Source of the DNA: Chrysomallon squamiferum
Taxonomy: Eukaryota; Mollusca; Gastropoda; Neomphalida; Peltospiridae
Assembly (NCBI GenBank): GCA_012295275.1
Contig: CM022665.1
Coordinates: 47,724,102-47,788,101, forward strand
Length of the DNA: 64,000 nt
Direction of reading: 5' to 3'
Made by a program: the position numbers and the translations under genes. Below are positions 13,401-23,755 of the stretch, in pieces (within the stretch, counting starts at the first letter, position 1; every line of letters starts with the position of its first letter). Under the pieces are notes generated by a model. The model was not told the origin of the DNA. It did no database searches and was given only the letters and a program-made list of their open reading frames with translations.

Positions 13401-15482
13401 AAAACTATATTTATACAGTTAATTTTTACAAACAGAAGATTTTGGGACTAAAATTATTGTTATAATCATATTTAAACATTCTAAAAAATCCTTGGTTAGT
13501 TAATTTCTAACTTTGAATGTTTTCTCTTTATGTTTTGGACTAACACTACTGTTATAATTACATTTAAGCATTCTAAAACGTCCTTGCATAATTATTTTTC
13601 ATTCTCACTGCTTCCAAACAGGATTATACTGAAATTACTATTAATATTTAAAAATTCTATAAAGTCCCTGAATAACTTTTTTCTCTTTAGGATTTTCACT
13701 AATAAAAGTATAATCATATTAAAAAATTCTGAAAAATCCTTGTAGTTCATTTTTCTTTTCACTGCTTCCCAAACTTACGATCTGGACTAAAATTTTATTA
13801 CAATGAAGAACAGAATTATCAAAATGAATTAACAAACGTATTAAACTTAATTTTAAAAACAGAATGTGACACTATTTAACTTCCACACAGTTACCTGATG
13901 TACTGCGCAGGATTCTGTTTCTCTGCGTGCCGGACTGGCATGGCCGCTGAAATCTGACTGGAGACGAGTTTCGACAATGCCTCTCTCGTCTTCTCCGTTG
14001 TGTCTTCGATCGTCTCCTCGTCCGGGCGCTGAAGTTCAGGGTCTTCCTCGTCAATCATCTTCGGAACCAAGTCACCGGGCCGTGAATGAATGACCTTGAA
14101 ACAACAACAACAACGTGAGTTAGAGAAACACGGAAAGAAACTACAATTTTATTTCAGTTTTATTCTTGGATTTAACTTGGATTTGTTGAAATTGGTCTTA
14201 TGTGAAAATAGTTCTATATTAAATATTGTTGCAGATTTTTTGTTTTAAAAATTTATATATATATATATAATAATTTTCTTTTAATATATATATATATTTT
14301 AATATAAAACTATTTAAAATTTAAAATTGAAATATAAAAATATATATGTACATACATATGTATGTATGTATATATAGATATATTTATATATTGTTTTTAT
14401 TTTTATTTATAAAAGTATATTGTGGATTTCTTCTTTTATTTTTATTTATTTAATATATCAAAATAGGGACTTTGATCATTGACAGTGTTTTTTTTTTTAA
14501 TAACAATGAACAAAACTGATGCTGAAATTAATAATATCTAAAATACTGAGAGGTTAACAATGTAAACAGAAATTGGAAGTAAATGTTTTATACCTTGTCT
14601 TTGCCATGACCTTGCCTGGCAATAGCATCGTATTTGATTTTCCCCTGGTGGTCAAGCTGCACAGCTAAGGCATTTGCAGTCGTCTTCTTCAGACCCATTT
14701 CAAGAGGATACTGGGCAACATGAATTTCTGGGAAAGCACCTCCATCTCCAAAATCCTAGAAAAAATAATTTTAAAAAATATAAATAATAATGATTATTAC
14801 CTATATTTAAATAATAATAAGAGTAAAGATTATACAAAGATATTAAATATTTTTTAAATTAATATATATATTTTTTTTTCTCACTGGTTTTAAAAATGTT
14901 GTGTTTATGTCTGTATAGAGTGTGTAGGTTTTTTTTGGTTGGTTTTTTGTAGCACCTAAAACCGATACTATTGTTTTAAAGTTTAGGAAATAAATGTACA
15001 AACTTACATCCTGTGATCTTGGAATCCAGCCTTTTCTGTGACCATATGGAGGAGCAGTTCTTTTACTGGTAGGAATAACCTGAAACAACAATAACATATT
15101 TCACTAAGTACAGTATTCTGCTATTTAAAATAACATTATTTGCATCTGAAATACTTCATGCAATTATTGTGTGCTAGTGTTAAATACACTTGAAATTATG
15201 CAAATATATATTATACTTTTATTTTTATTTTTATTATTATTTATTTATTTATTATTTATTTATTTATTTTACAATTCAATTTATGAAGTAATGTTTGCTT
15301 ACCTGCATCTGAGATTTATATTCTCTGTCTTCATCATCTTTATCATATATTCTCTGAGATGGAGTAGGCAAAATACTGAAATAATAATAAAACTTATAAA
15401 GTTATACAATAGCTATAATTATTGACAGAATATTTGATATAAATATCCTACATTTTCTAATTTAAATTTGACACTTTTAACC

Positions 15483-15522
<40 letters not shown>

Positions 15523-15921
15523 TAAATGTAAATCTAAGTATCGTAACACAATATCTAAAGTAATCCTATTATTGAATAAGAAAACATACTAAAGTTTTAC
15601 ATCAGATTAATCTAGTAATTGTAACATATTAAATGATGATACAAACAGCAATCTTTACGAGACAGTCATGTTATATAATGACACTGTTAAAAGTTGAGTT
15701 CTGCCCAAAGCCAGAAATTTTGGGATGGAATGCAGACTAATTGGTAAAATGTACAGAGGTTGATCGATACTTTATTAGCCATCACAAGAATGCGATTCTT
15801 TACGATAAATAATCAAAATACAATATTTAATCGTTTTAGCCTTTAATTTTTTTAACTGATTCGGTATTTTAAAACCTATTTTGTAAGTGAAAATGCAAAC
15901 GTACTTCGCCAGCGACGCCAT
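7440..15921 (-). CDS. SNW1: SNW domain-containing protein 1 (SKIP), complete
   Basis: Fourteen coding exons, all closing in phase: 15921-15905, 15375-15303, 15079-15008, 14755-14594, 14094-13895, 13315-13211, 12832-12763, 12172-12107, 11404-11288, 10704-10569, 9951-9852, 9186-9069, 8473-8316, 7638-7440. They give 1593 nt, 530 aa, close to the human length of 536. Start ATG at 15919-15921 lies in AATAATGGCG, and the first exon codes only MASLA plus two bases. Family hallmarks: PPYGHRKGWIPR, DFGDGGAFPEIHVAQYPL, KIKYDAIARQG, PAQYIRYTPSQQGVA, KKIPRGPPSPPAPVMHSP and the signature SNWKN (CISNWKNNRGYTIPLDKRL). The charged C-terminal half has NTSKGMDSGF and DLFGLDKFF. Known role: nuclear cofactor in the activated spliceosome and in Notch/nuclear receptor transcription. 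No missing motif or frameshift; the protein is under obvious strong constraint. Confidence 0.97.
10378..10525. repeat. TAAA / TAA microsatellite in SNW1 intron
   Basis: (AAAT)n from about 10378 to 10412, then irregular ATA/ATC trinucleotides, then (AAAT)n again to about 10505, in the intron between two SNW1 exons. Confidence 0.85.
11690..11800. repeat. (ATGT)n microsatellite in SNW1 intron
   Basis: About eleven near-perfect tandem copies of ATGT from 11693 to 11740, followed by a TA-rich stretch. It produces repetitive Tyr/Val/Cys/Met open frames on both strands that are not genes. Confidence 0.85.
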
Positions 15922-16675
15922 TATTCTTCTTTTGGTTTATGTTTCTTCAACAAAGATCGGAGCACCTACAAACTCAATAGACTGGCTGCAAATGCAAATA
16001 ATTTGATTTTCCTACAGAAAGCGTAATGGGCAAACAAAATACGGTCTTTTTATCCTCTTGTCTTTCTAGAGTTAAGTTCGAATCATTTAAATTAAGCATG
16101 GGAAGGTGAATCGAAATAGTTATCTTCTTCTGTAGTTGGTTCTGAGACACTGCCATCTGATTCACAAAGCAGAGGAGAAAGTGCAGATAATTTCAATTTT
16201 AAGAAGATGGCTTCAAATCATTGACAATAAATCCCCAGCTCAAAATAACTTACTGTTTGGTAAAGTTTTATCATGATTGCATCATTAGTTTGCATTTTTA
16301 TTGTGCTAAAGAAGTTTAATTATAATGAAAAAATATTTAAAAATACAGACATTAAACAAATATGTATTTATAGCAATCAACATGTATTGTGAGCATTTAA
16401 TTTATCATTTATCTTTTTGACATTATTATTATTATTATTATTATGAAATAATTTTTTAAATATATATTTACATTATAATGCACTATTTGATTACACTCAT
16501 ATCAACAAATGTGCATGACATTGTACACTAGATGAGTTGACAGACTAGTATGATAGAAACAGTTATTAAGTAATTAATGATCAGTAAACTATTTATTTAA
16601 TTCAGTACTTCAGATATACACCTAGAACTATTTCAGTTTGATATTTTTTATATAAAAAATAAAAAAAGATTGTTA

Positions 16676-16713
<38 letters not shown>

Positions 16714-17160
16714 GTTTTCTTTAAATATATTATCTTTATTAAAAAAAAAAAAAACAACAACAACAAAAATCACAGCATATTATCTTTTTACACATTATAT
16801 TTGTATGAATTTAACCTTGTGATAATTTTCACTTTTTATCTACTGTTCTGTTTATTAATCTTATGAATATACTGCCCTGTATTTTACAGGTTCAGATTTT
16901 TGATCATGTCACAAGTCCAGTTCTAACACATCACAATCAAATTATAATGGTGTTTTAATATTTAATAATAATAACAGAAGTATAGTAGTAGAAGTGGTAA
17001 TAAGGAAATAATAATAATAATCATTATAACAACAGAAAAACATTAAATAATAATAATAATAATAATAATAATATTTTTGAATAATAATAACATATTACAA
17101 CATTTTAAAAACTTTCTAACCACATTAATTTTATAACATTTTTTTTTTATATTTTATTTA
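15922..17160. promoter_or_regulatory. Shared 5' region between divergent SNW1 and ADCK1
   Basis: About 1.3 kb separates the SNW1 start codon (15921, minus) from the ADCK1 start codon (17216, plus), so the two transcripts diverge. The region is AT-rich with (TTA)n at 16424-16442 and 16672-16711 and (AAT)n at 17048-17073. No exon is recognised, although an acceptor at 17159-17160 implies an upstream ADCK1 5' UTR exon somewhere in it. A bidirectional promoter is an inference from geometry alone. Confidence 0.5.
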
Positions 17161-17170
17161 CAGAGCAGGG

Positions 17171-17203
17171 ATGGATGAGGCAGACATTTACCGGAGTATT
17201 TGA
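17171..17203 (+). other. Upstream ORF in ADCK1 leader
   Basis: ATG at 17171 opens ten codons (MDEADIYRSI) and stops at TGA 12 nt before the ADCK1 start codon. It lies inside the exon that begins after the acceptor at 17159-17160, so it would be present in the mature leader and could reduce translation. Confidence 0.5.
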
Positions 17204-17215
17204 AAAGTTATAAAA

Positions 17216-18639
17216 ATGAGACGCAGGTTTGTTACGAGACTGTTTAAACTTGGAGTTGTTGGAAGCTTTCTCGGTGGTTCTTTCTTTCTGCTTCAGCAAA
17301 ACAACTGGAACTTCTCCTCTGTGGGTGCTGTACGGTTTGGCAGAGCGGCATATGCAGTACGTAATTTTAAACATCGCTTTAAGATGTAGTAAAGTTATTT
17401 ATGTTATTCATGTGACACAGTATAATGCTTATTTAACGGTGTTTTAATATCGAAGGTTATTACTTGTAAATCTTGATGTTTTGATAAAGAATCTAAGAGG
17501 ATGTTTATATAATTTTTCTATGAGTTATTTGTTTTAACTGATTAAAAATAAAAATCTCTTCTTTAAATGAATCCATGTTTGCAGCATCAGTTAGAATGGG
17601 AATCAGTGTAAAGGGTCTGTTGAGAAGTTTTGAATCTCAGTGTTTGATAACTGCATTGAAAAATACTGTCATTCTGCATTTTTTTTGTTATTTATAGCTT
17701 GTATTTACTAGCAGTAAGAATTAAATCTTTAGTCAGAGTAAAGAAATAATACTCTATGAGCCTATTGAGTTATTTCAAATATTATATTTCATAATAATAA
17801 TAATAATAATATTAACTTTAAATTATTGTGTGCATATGACTTTAAAAAATGTATTTATTTATTTATTTTTCACTGTTATTAATATTATTATTTTATTATT
17901 ATTATTATTATTATTATTTTATTATTATTATTAATTTTTTTTTTGCAGGCACTTCGAGTAGCCTTAGATTACAAATTTGCTGGGAAATGGTATGATCCTG
18001 ATGACCCTGAAATTAACCAGAAATATTCTGATGTAAATATTCTATTAATTTCTTATTAACAGAAATATAAACTTTCACTGGAAATAAAAATTTATTTAAA
18101 AACAAACCAAAAAAACACACAAATAAATAAATAAAGTTTACATTACTGTATTTTTTCATCTCAAGTCAGGTTATACAGTATTGAGTCACTGTTTCAGAAC
18201 AAAAAAATTAAAAACAAAAAATTTAAAAATTAAATTTTAATTCCTACAGCATATGCAGGTAAGGTCTGTTATTTTTTTACATCTTAATAGATACTATATT
18301 TTAATCACGATCATAAAATAAACATTTTTTGACATCCAACAATCTGAATCCATGTCTAGAACATTCATCTATTACTCTGGAAGTTTTATGATGTTGTAAC
18401 GGTTGATGTTGTCATACACAGCTACACCTGCGGTCAGCGCTGCGACTGCGAGAGATGTGCTGTGCAAATGGGGGAGCGTTCATCAAGGTGGGGCAGCACC
18501 TGAGTTCCCTGGAGTACCTGCTGCCCATGGAGTACATCAACACGATGAAAGTGCTGCACGACCGAGCCCCAGAGTCGAAGCTTGAAGACCTGTACCAGGT
18601 GATTGAGGAGGACCTCGGGCAGAAGGTAGATAAACTTGA

Positions 18640-18670
<31 letters not shown>

Positions 18671-19843
18671 GCACTTGTTGTTTCTGTCAAAGAAAGAGTA
18701 GTTATAGTAGTAGTTGTTGTTGTTGTTGTTGTTTCTGTCTAAGAAAGAGTAGTAGTAGTTGTTGTTGTTGTTGTTGTTGTTGCTGAAGCTTGAAGACCTG
18801 TACCAGGTGACTGAGGAGGACCTCGGGCAGAAGGTAGATAACCTTGATGTTGTTGTTGTTGTTGTTGTTGTTGCACTTGTTGTTTTCTGTCTGAAGCTTG
18901 AAGAAAGAAAGAGGTAGTAGTGGATGTTGTTGTTGTTGTTGCTGAAGCTTGAAGACCTGTACCAGGTGATTGAGGAGGACCTCGGGCAGAAGGTAGAGTT
19001 GTTGTTGTTGTTTCTGTCAAAAAAAAGTAGTAGTAGTAGTTGTTGTTGTTGTTGCACTTGTTGTTTCTGTCTAAGAAATAGTAGTAGTAGTAGTTGTTGT
19101 TGGTAGTAGTAGTAGTTGTTGGTGGTAGTAGTAGTAGTTGGTGGTGGTGGTAGTGGTAGTGGTAGTTGTAGTTGTAGTTGTTGTTATGGTTGTTGTAGTT
19201 GTTGTTATGGTTGTTGTACTTGTTGTAGTTGTTGCTATTGTTTGTATAGTGAGTGTTGGGAAGTAACATATATAAAACTGTAAGATCGAAAGAATATGAT
19301 TAAAAAAATATATGTATTTCTGAATGATCTGGAAGTACTTAGTGTGTAACTGAAAGACATCTGTGAATGATAAAATACTTTTGTTTGTACTTGTGCACAT
19401 GCATGCAAGCATACACTTGTATCTTTGTATGCATTTGAATAAAAGTTAGATCCATTTTATTTTATCCAGTTGAAATAATTTACTTTTAATTTTATCTAGC
19501 TATTGAAAATTTTAATGTTTTTTTGTTGTAATTTGTGACTCAGGTTGAAGATCTGTTTACGAGTTTTGAACCTAGACCTCTTGGTGCAGCATCATTGGCT
19601 CAGGTTCACAGAGCCACACTGAAAGATGGACAGGTTGTTGCTGTCAAAGTTCAACACCCACTTGTAAAAATGCATTCCTTTATAGACATCAAAACCATGG
19701 AAGTAAGAAAATATTTTAATTCTTTCTTTCTTTTTCTTACTGTCTATTTCTCTTGTTTTATCTGTCTTTTATATGGTTTCAAGTAGACAGAAATAGTTAT
19801 AATAATGTCAAAATCTGCAATTTATAATAAAATTAAGAAATTT

Positions 19844-19922
<79 letters not shown>

Positions 19923-21255
19923 TACATTTGGTTATAAATAATATATACAGAGAAATATTCACAATAATGTTGATATCTGAAGTTCATAAAATAAAATTCA
20001 TAAAAAAAATTTTTAAAACTTTTTACTAGTGTATTTCTTATTTTAATTATTTCAGAATTTTGTATACGAGTGAGATTATAATATAGATAAATAAAATGAT
20101 CTCTAAATCAGATGAATGCAGCCACAAATGTAGCATCATTTATTAATGTGTTAGCTAATATTAGGAATGAGGACAGAGGTTGCATATATTTGATCTCTCT
20201 CAGTTCCTAGTTCACATGGTTGCATGGATGTTCCCAGAATTTCAGTACATCTGGCTTGCAGAGGAAACTAAAAAGAATTTACCGAAAGAACTTGATTTCA
20301 TCCAGGAAGGGCAAAACTGCGAACGTGTGGCAAAAATGTTTAAAAAATTTGACTTCTTGAAGGTAATGTTTTTAATATAAAATTTTCTTTAACAGAATGA
20401 AGTAGTAGTAGGTGGTGGTGGTGGTGTTAGTGATGGTGATAATTGTGGTAAAAGTTGCAGAAATTTTAATAGTTAAAGTGGAACAATAATGAATTAGGTC
20501 TTAATAGTAATAGTAATACTACTAGTAGTAGTAGGAGTAGTAGTAGTAGTAATGAATAGTAGTGGTATAATAATATTAAGAGTAGTAGTAGTAGAAGTAG
20601 TAATAATCTGGTATAAACAGTAGTTGTAATACTATTAGTAGTTGTAATAGTATTAGTAATAGTACTAGTGGTTTGATGTAGTAGTAGTAGTGGTGGTGTT
20701 GGCAGTAGTAGCAGTAATACCACTACTATTAGTAATAATAGAGATGATTATACAAGTAGTAGTAGTAGAAGTAGCAGTAATAATTGTAGTAGCAGGAATA
20801 ACAATAGTAAAAGTAGTAGGTTATAATACCAATAGTAAAAGCAGTAGGTTATAATAGCTTCAGCAGTAGCAATATTAGAAGTTGTAGTATTAACAGCTGT
20901 AACAATATGGCTACAGAAACTGTGGTCGTATTGACTAAGATTGGAAGGCAGATTTAAGACAAGAAAACAGTGTGTTACCATGACAATCATGTGATGTGTA
21001 CAGCAGACATGTTTATGTGGTTTTTTTCCCACAGATACCAAAGATTTACTGGGAACTGTCGTCAGAGAGGGTTCTGACAATGGAGTTCTGTGAGGGCGGC
21101 AAAGTGGATGATCTGCAGTACATGCAGAAACATGGAATTCCTGTCAGCGAGGTAATCACATCAGTCAGACTTCAGTGTAACTCAGATAGCCTTAGACTAA
21201 TTTCTGAAATGTTGTACTATTATGGAATATCTGTCTATCTATCTATCTATCTAAT

Positions 21256-21286
<31 letters not shown>

Positions 21287-23116
21287 TTTTATTTACTTAT
21301 TTATTAGTTAATTAATTTAATTATTTATTTATCTCTGTCTGTGTCTGTCTGCAAGTTTCTTTCTTTATTTATTTATTTTTTTTTTTTTTTTTCAGGTTTT
21401 AATTTCTGAAATGTGTATACTATTGTGAACTTGTTGCGATAAACATATGTAACTGTTTTAAATTAATTTCTGAAATATGTAAATTATTGTGAACTGATTT
21501 CATTTGACCTATTACAGTATAATTTTAAAACAGTCAAGAATAATAACAAATTATTTATTTATACTGATTGTTTGATTTTTTCAGGTGACGAGGAATCTAG
21601 GGAAGTTGTACAGTGAGATGGTGTTTGTTCAGGGGTACGTCCACTGTGATCCACATCCAGGCAACGTCTTTGTCAACAAAACACCACAGGGTACTCAGAT
21701 AATACTGTTAGACCACGGGTTGTACCAGGTGGGTACCACATCGGATACAGATGTCACATGGTCTGTATCCAGTATTACATAACAAACATGATAACAGATG
21801 GGTTGTACCAGGTACTAAGTCAAATATAGATGTGTATAATAATCATGATATCACTTGGTACTGTTGGGCTATGGCACTAAATAAAATATTAACATCTATA
21901 ATGACTTAATAAACATTAATGGTATAACCACAGAGTATGATTACAGACATAGAAAAAGTCAAGCAGAAAGAACCTGGTAGAATATCTGCAGTTTTTAATT
22001 TAAAATAAATTTTTAAATCAGTGCTGTTTTTTCATAACCTCAATCAAAGAAATAATACTTGGCATATATAGATATAGATATTGATACACATACTTAGATC
22101 CATACATTCATACATAAATATATACAAACATACAAACATGCATGCATACATATATACATACATATATAGATATAGATATTAATACAGATACAGAAACTTA
22201 CATACATACATAATTACATACATATAATCATACATACATACGTACAACATACATACATACATACATATATATTTAGATTTAGATAGAGAGAGAGAGAGAG
22301 AGAGAGGTACAGATACAGATTTAAATACAGATACAGATACACATATAAAACAAAACAAGAAGAATTATCTTTCAAATCAGTAAGTTTAAGTTTTAAAAAT
22401 TCTGACTGTTTGTTTTCAGACTCTGACTGCTTGTTTTCAGACTCTGACTGTTTGTTTTCAGACTCTGACGGATGATTTTCGAGTGAACTACGCCAAGCTG
22501 TGGATTTCACTCATCCATGCTGACCTGGAAGGGATAAAGAAGTACTCGGAAGCGATGAACTGTGGAGAACTGTACGGAATGTTCGCCTGCATGTTGACTG
22601 CTAGATCATGGAAAGCAGTGAGAGCAGGAATTGACAAACACGAGTTTTCTGATAAAGAGGTACGTTTTTAAATTTGAATATAGAATTTTTTTTTAATGTT
22701 TTTTAATTTTTTTGAAATTTGATATTTATAATTATATTTAAATAATATTCAAATAAATATGAATATAAATAGTATGTGAGAAGTTTTAAGATTATGTTGG
22801 GGGATTTTTCTGTGTGTCAGTAATTATGTGAATTTTGATTGGCTGTTATGTGTAAGATGGAAATAGTTTTTTTTTTCAGTAGAGGCCTTCATTCATCTGT
22901 CTGTCTGTGGTTCTGTCTCTGTTTATGTGAACCTTCTCATTTCCGATTTTCATAATTGTTTTAATAATTTATTCTGAAATATAACTATAAATTATTTTCA
23001 TTTTATTATTATTATTATTTTAATTTTTCTGATGATTTGATAAATTTTTTTTTTGTTTTTTTTTTATTTTATTTTTATGTTGTTATTGGTTTATTATTTT
23101 ATTTATTTATTACTTG

Positions 23117-23148
<32 letters not shown>

Positions 23149-23302
23149 TGTTATTTTTGTTACTGTTATTTAGTAGTAGTAGTATTATTATTTTTATTAT
23201 TGTTTTTCTTCGTAATATTATTCTATTATTATCACTATTACCATTATTATTATTATTACATCATTATTATTATTATTATTATTATTGTTTTTATTATTAT
23301 TA

Positions 23303-23344
<42 letters not shown>

Positions 23345-23357
23345 TTATTTTATTATT

Positions 23358-23388
<31 letters not shown>

Positions 23389-23755
23389 CTTATTTTCACA
23401 GAGTCAGGAGATAAAGGCGACAGTGAAAAACTATTTTGTTGAAATCACACAAATCCTGAACCGGGTTCCTCGCCAGATGCTGCTCATCCTGAAAACTAAT
23501 GATGTGCTGCGTGGAATTGAGGCCTCGCTGAAAGCTCGCGCAAATGCAACGTCGTTCCTCAACATGTCGCGGTGCTGTGTGAGGGCGCTGGCCCGCGAAG
23601 AGACCAAGCTGTGTCACGGCGTTGTCTGCCGAGTCCGAGTGTGGGTCTCTGAGCAGACGCGACTGTTTAAAATTTCACTGTACGAGTTCTACCTGTGGTG
23701 GGTTACATCACCTCTGGGAATTTATTTGTCTCGGAAACAAGAACTCTACAGTTGA
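17216..23755 (+). CDS. ADCK1: ADCK1, UbiB/ABC1-family atypical kinase, complete
   Basis: Nine coding exons, all phase 0: 17216-17356, 17949-18032, 18422-18625, 19544-19702, 20204-20362, 21035-21151, 21585-21728, 22462-22659, 23402-23755 (519 aa; human ADCK1 is of similar length). N-terminus has basic residues then a hydrophobic stretch (LGVVGSFLGGSFFLL), fitting mitochondrial targeting and a membrane anchor. UbiB hallmarks: KxGQ motif in FIKVGQHLSSL (exon 3), Ala-rich loop PLGAASLAQVH and kinase lysine VAVKVQHP (exon 4), KKNLPKELDF (exon 5), catalytic loop HCDPHPGNV and metal site LLDHGLYQ (exon 7), FACMLTARSW (exon 8), PRQMLLILKTND and SFLNMSRCC (exon 9). Known family role: mitochondrial atypical kinase/ATPase linked to lipid and cristae homeostasis. 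Oddities: tandem acceptor at exon 8 and intronic copies of exon 3's end, listed separately. ATG 17216 is chosen over 17171 because only it continues in frame. Confidence 0.96.
18642..19215. repeat. (GTT)n array with embedded copies of ADCK1 exon 3 end
   Basis: The intron after exon 3 is built of GTT/GTA runs punctuated by copies of the last ~50 bases of exon 3 plus its donor. Copies lie at 18784-18839 and 18944-18996; a 13-base fragment lies at 18893-18905. Each full copy keeps AAG followed by GTAGA. The original is 18577-18631. Copy 1 differs by few bases (GTGATT to GTGACT). Confidence 0.88.
19846..19919. repeat. (CT)n microsatellite in ADCK1 intron
   Basis: Pure CT run of about 37 units after ADCK1 exon 4. 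The Ser/Leu open frame across it is repeat translation. Confidence 0.95.
20400..20900. repeat. Degenerate (TAG)n/(AAT)n region in ADCK1 intron
   Basis: Imperfect TAG, GTA, TGG and AAT trinucleotides over roughly 500 bases between ADCK1 exons 5 and 6. No exon is visible. Confidence 0.75.
21229..21380. repeat. (CTAT)n/(TTTA)n microsatellites in ADCK1 intron
   Basis: Short CTAT run (about 21231-21252), then TTTA runs to about 21305 and again near 21360, downstream of exon 6. Confidence 0.8.
22069..22340. repeat. (ATAC)n/(ATAG)n mixed microsatellite in ADCK1 intron
   Basis: CATA, TACA and GATA units interleaved, with a GA run at 22285-22306, upstream of exon 8. Confidence 0.8.
22399..22468 (+). 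promoter_or_regulatory. Triplicated 3' splice acceptor of ADCK1 exon 8
   Basis: Three head-to-tail copies of a 21-base unit, each containing TTTGTTTTCAG or CTTGTTTTCAG followed by ACTCTGAC. Acceptor AGs fall at 22418-22419, 22439-22440 and 22460-22461. Because the unit is 21 bases and has no stop, each acceptor keeps the frame, adding 0, 7 (TLTVCFQ) or 14 residues (TLTACFQ then TLTVCFQ) after LYQ. The third site matches the conserved family length. Confidence 0.85.
22975..23396. repeat. (TTA)n and (TTTA)n microsatellites in ADCK1 intron 8
   Basis: Long TTA runs (23115-23148, 23225-23345) then TTTA to 23395, ending directly against the exon 9 acceptor. They yield Tyr/Ile/Leu open frames that are not genes. 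Confidence 0.9.

Noticed and set aside
18412-19412. Minus-strand ORFs rich in Thr, Asn or Gln opposite ADCK1 intron 3
   Set aside because: Translations of GTT/GTA microsatellite; open only because the repeat lacks stops.
22214-22510. Minus-strand ORF with SENKQSE repeats
   Set aside because: Reverse reading of the triplicated ADCK1 acceptor; not a gene.
23037-23396. Hydrophobic Leu/Tyr/Ile ORFs resembling membrane proteins
   Set aside because: Direct translations of TTA and TTTA microsatellites in the last ADCK1 intron.
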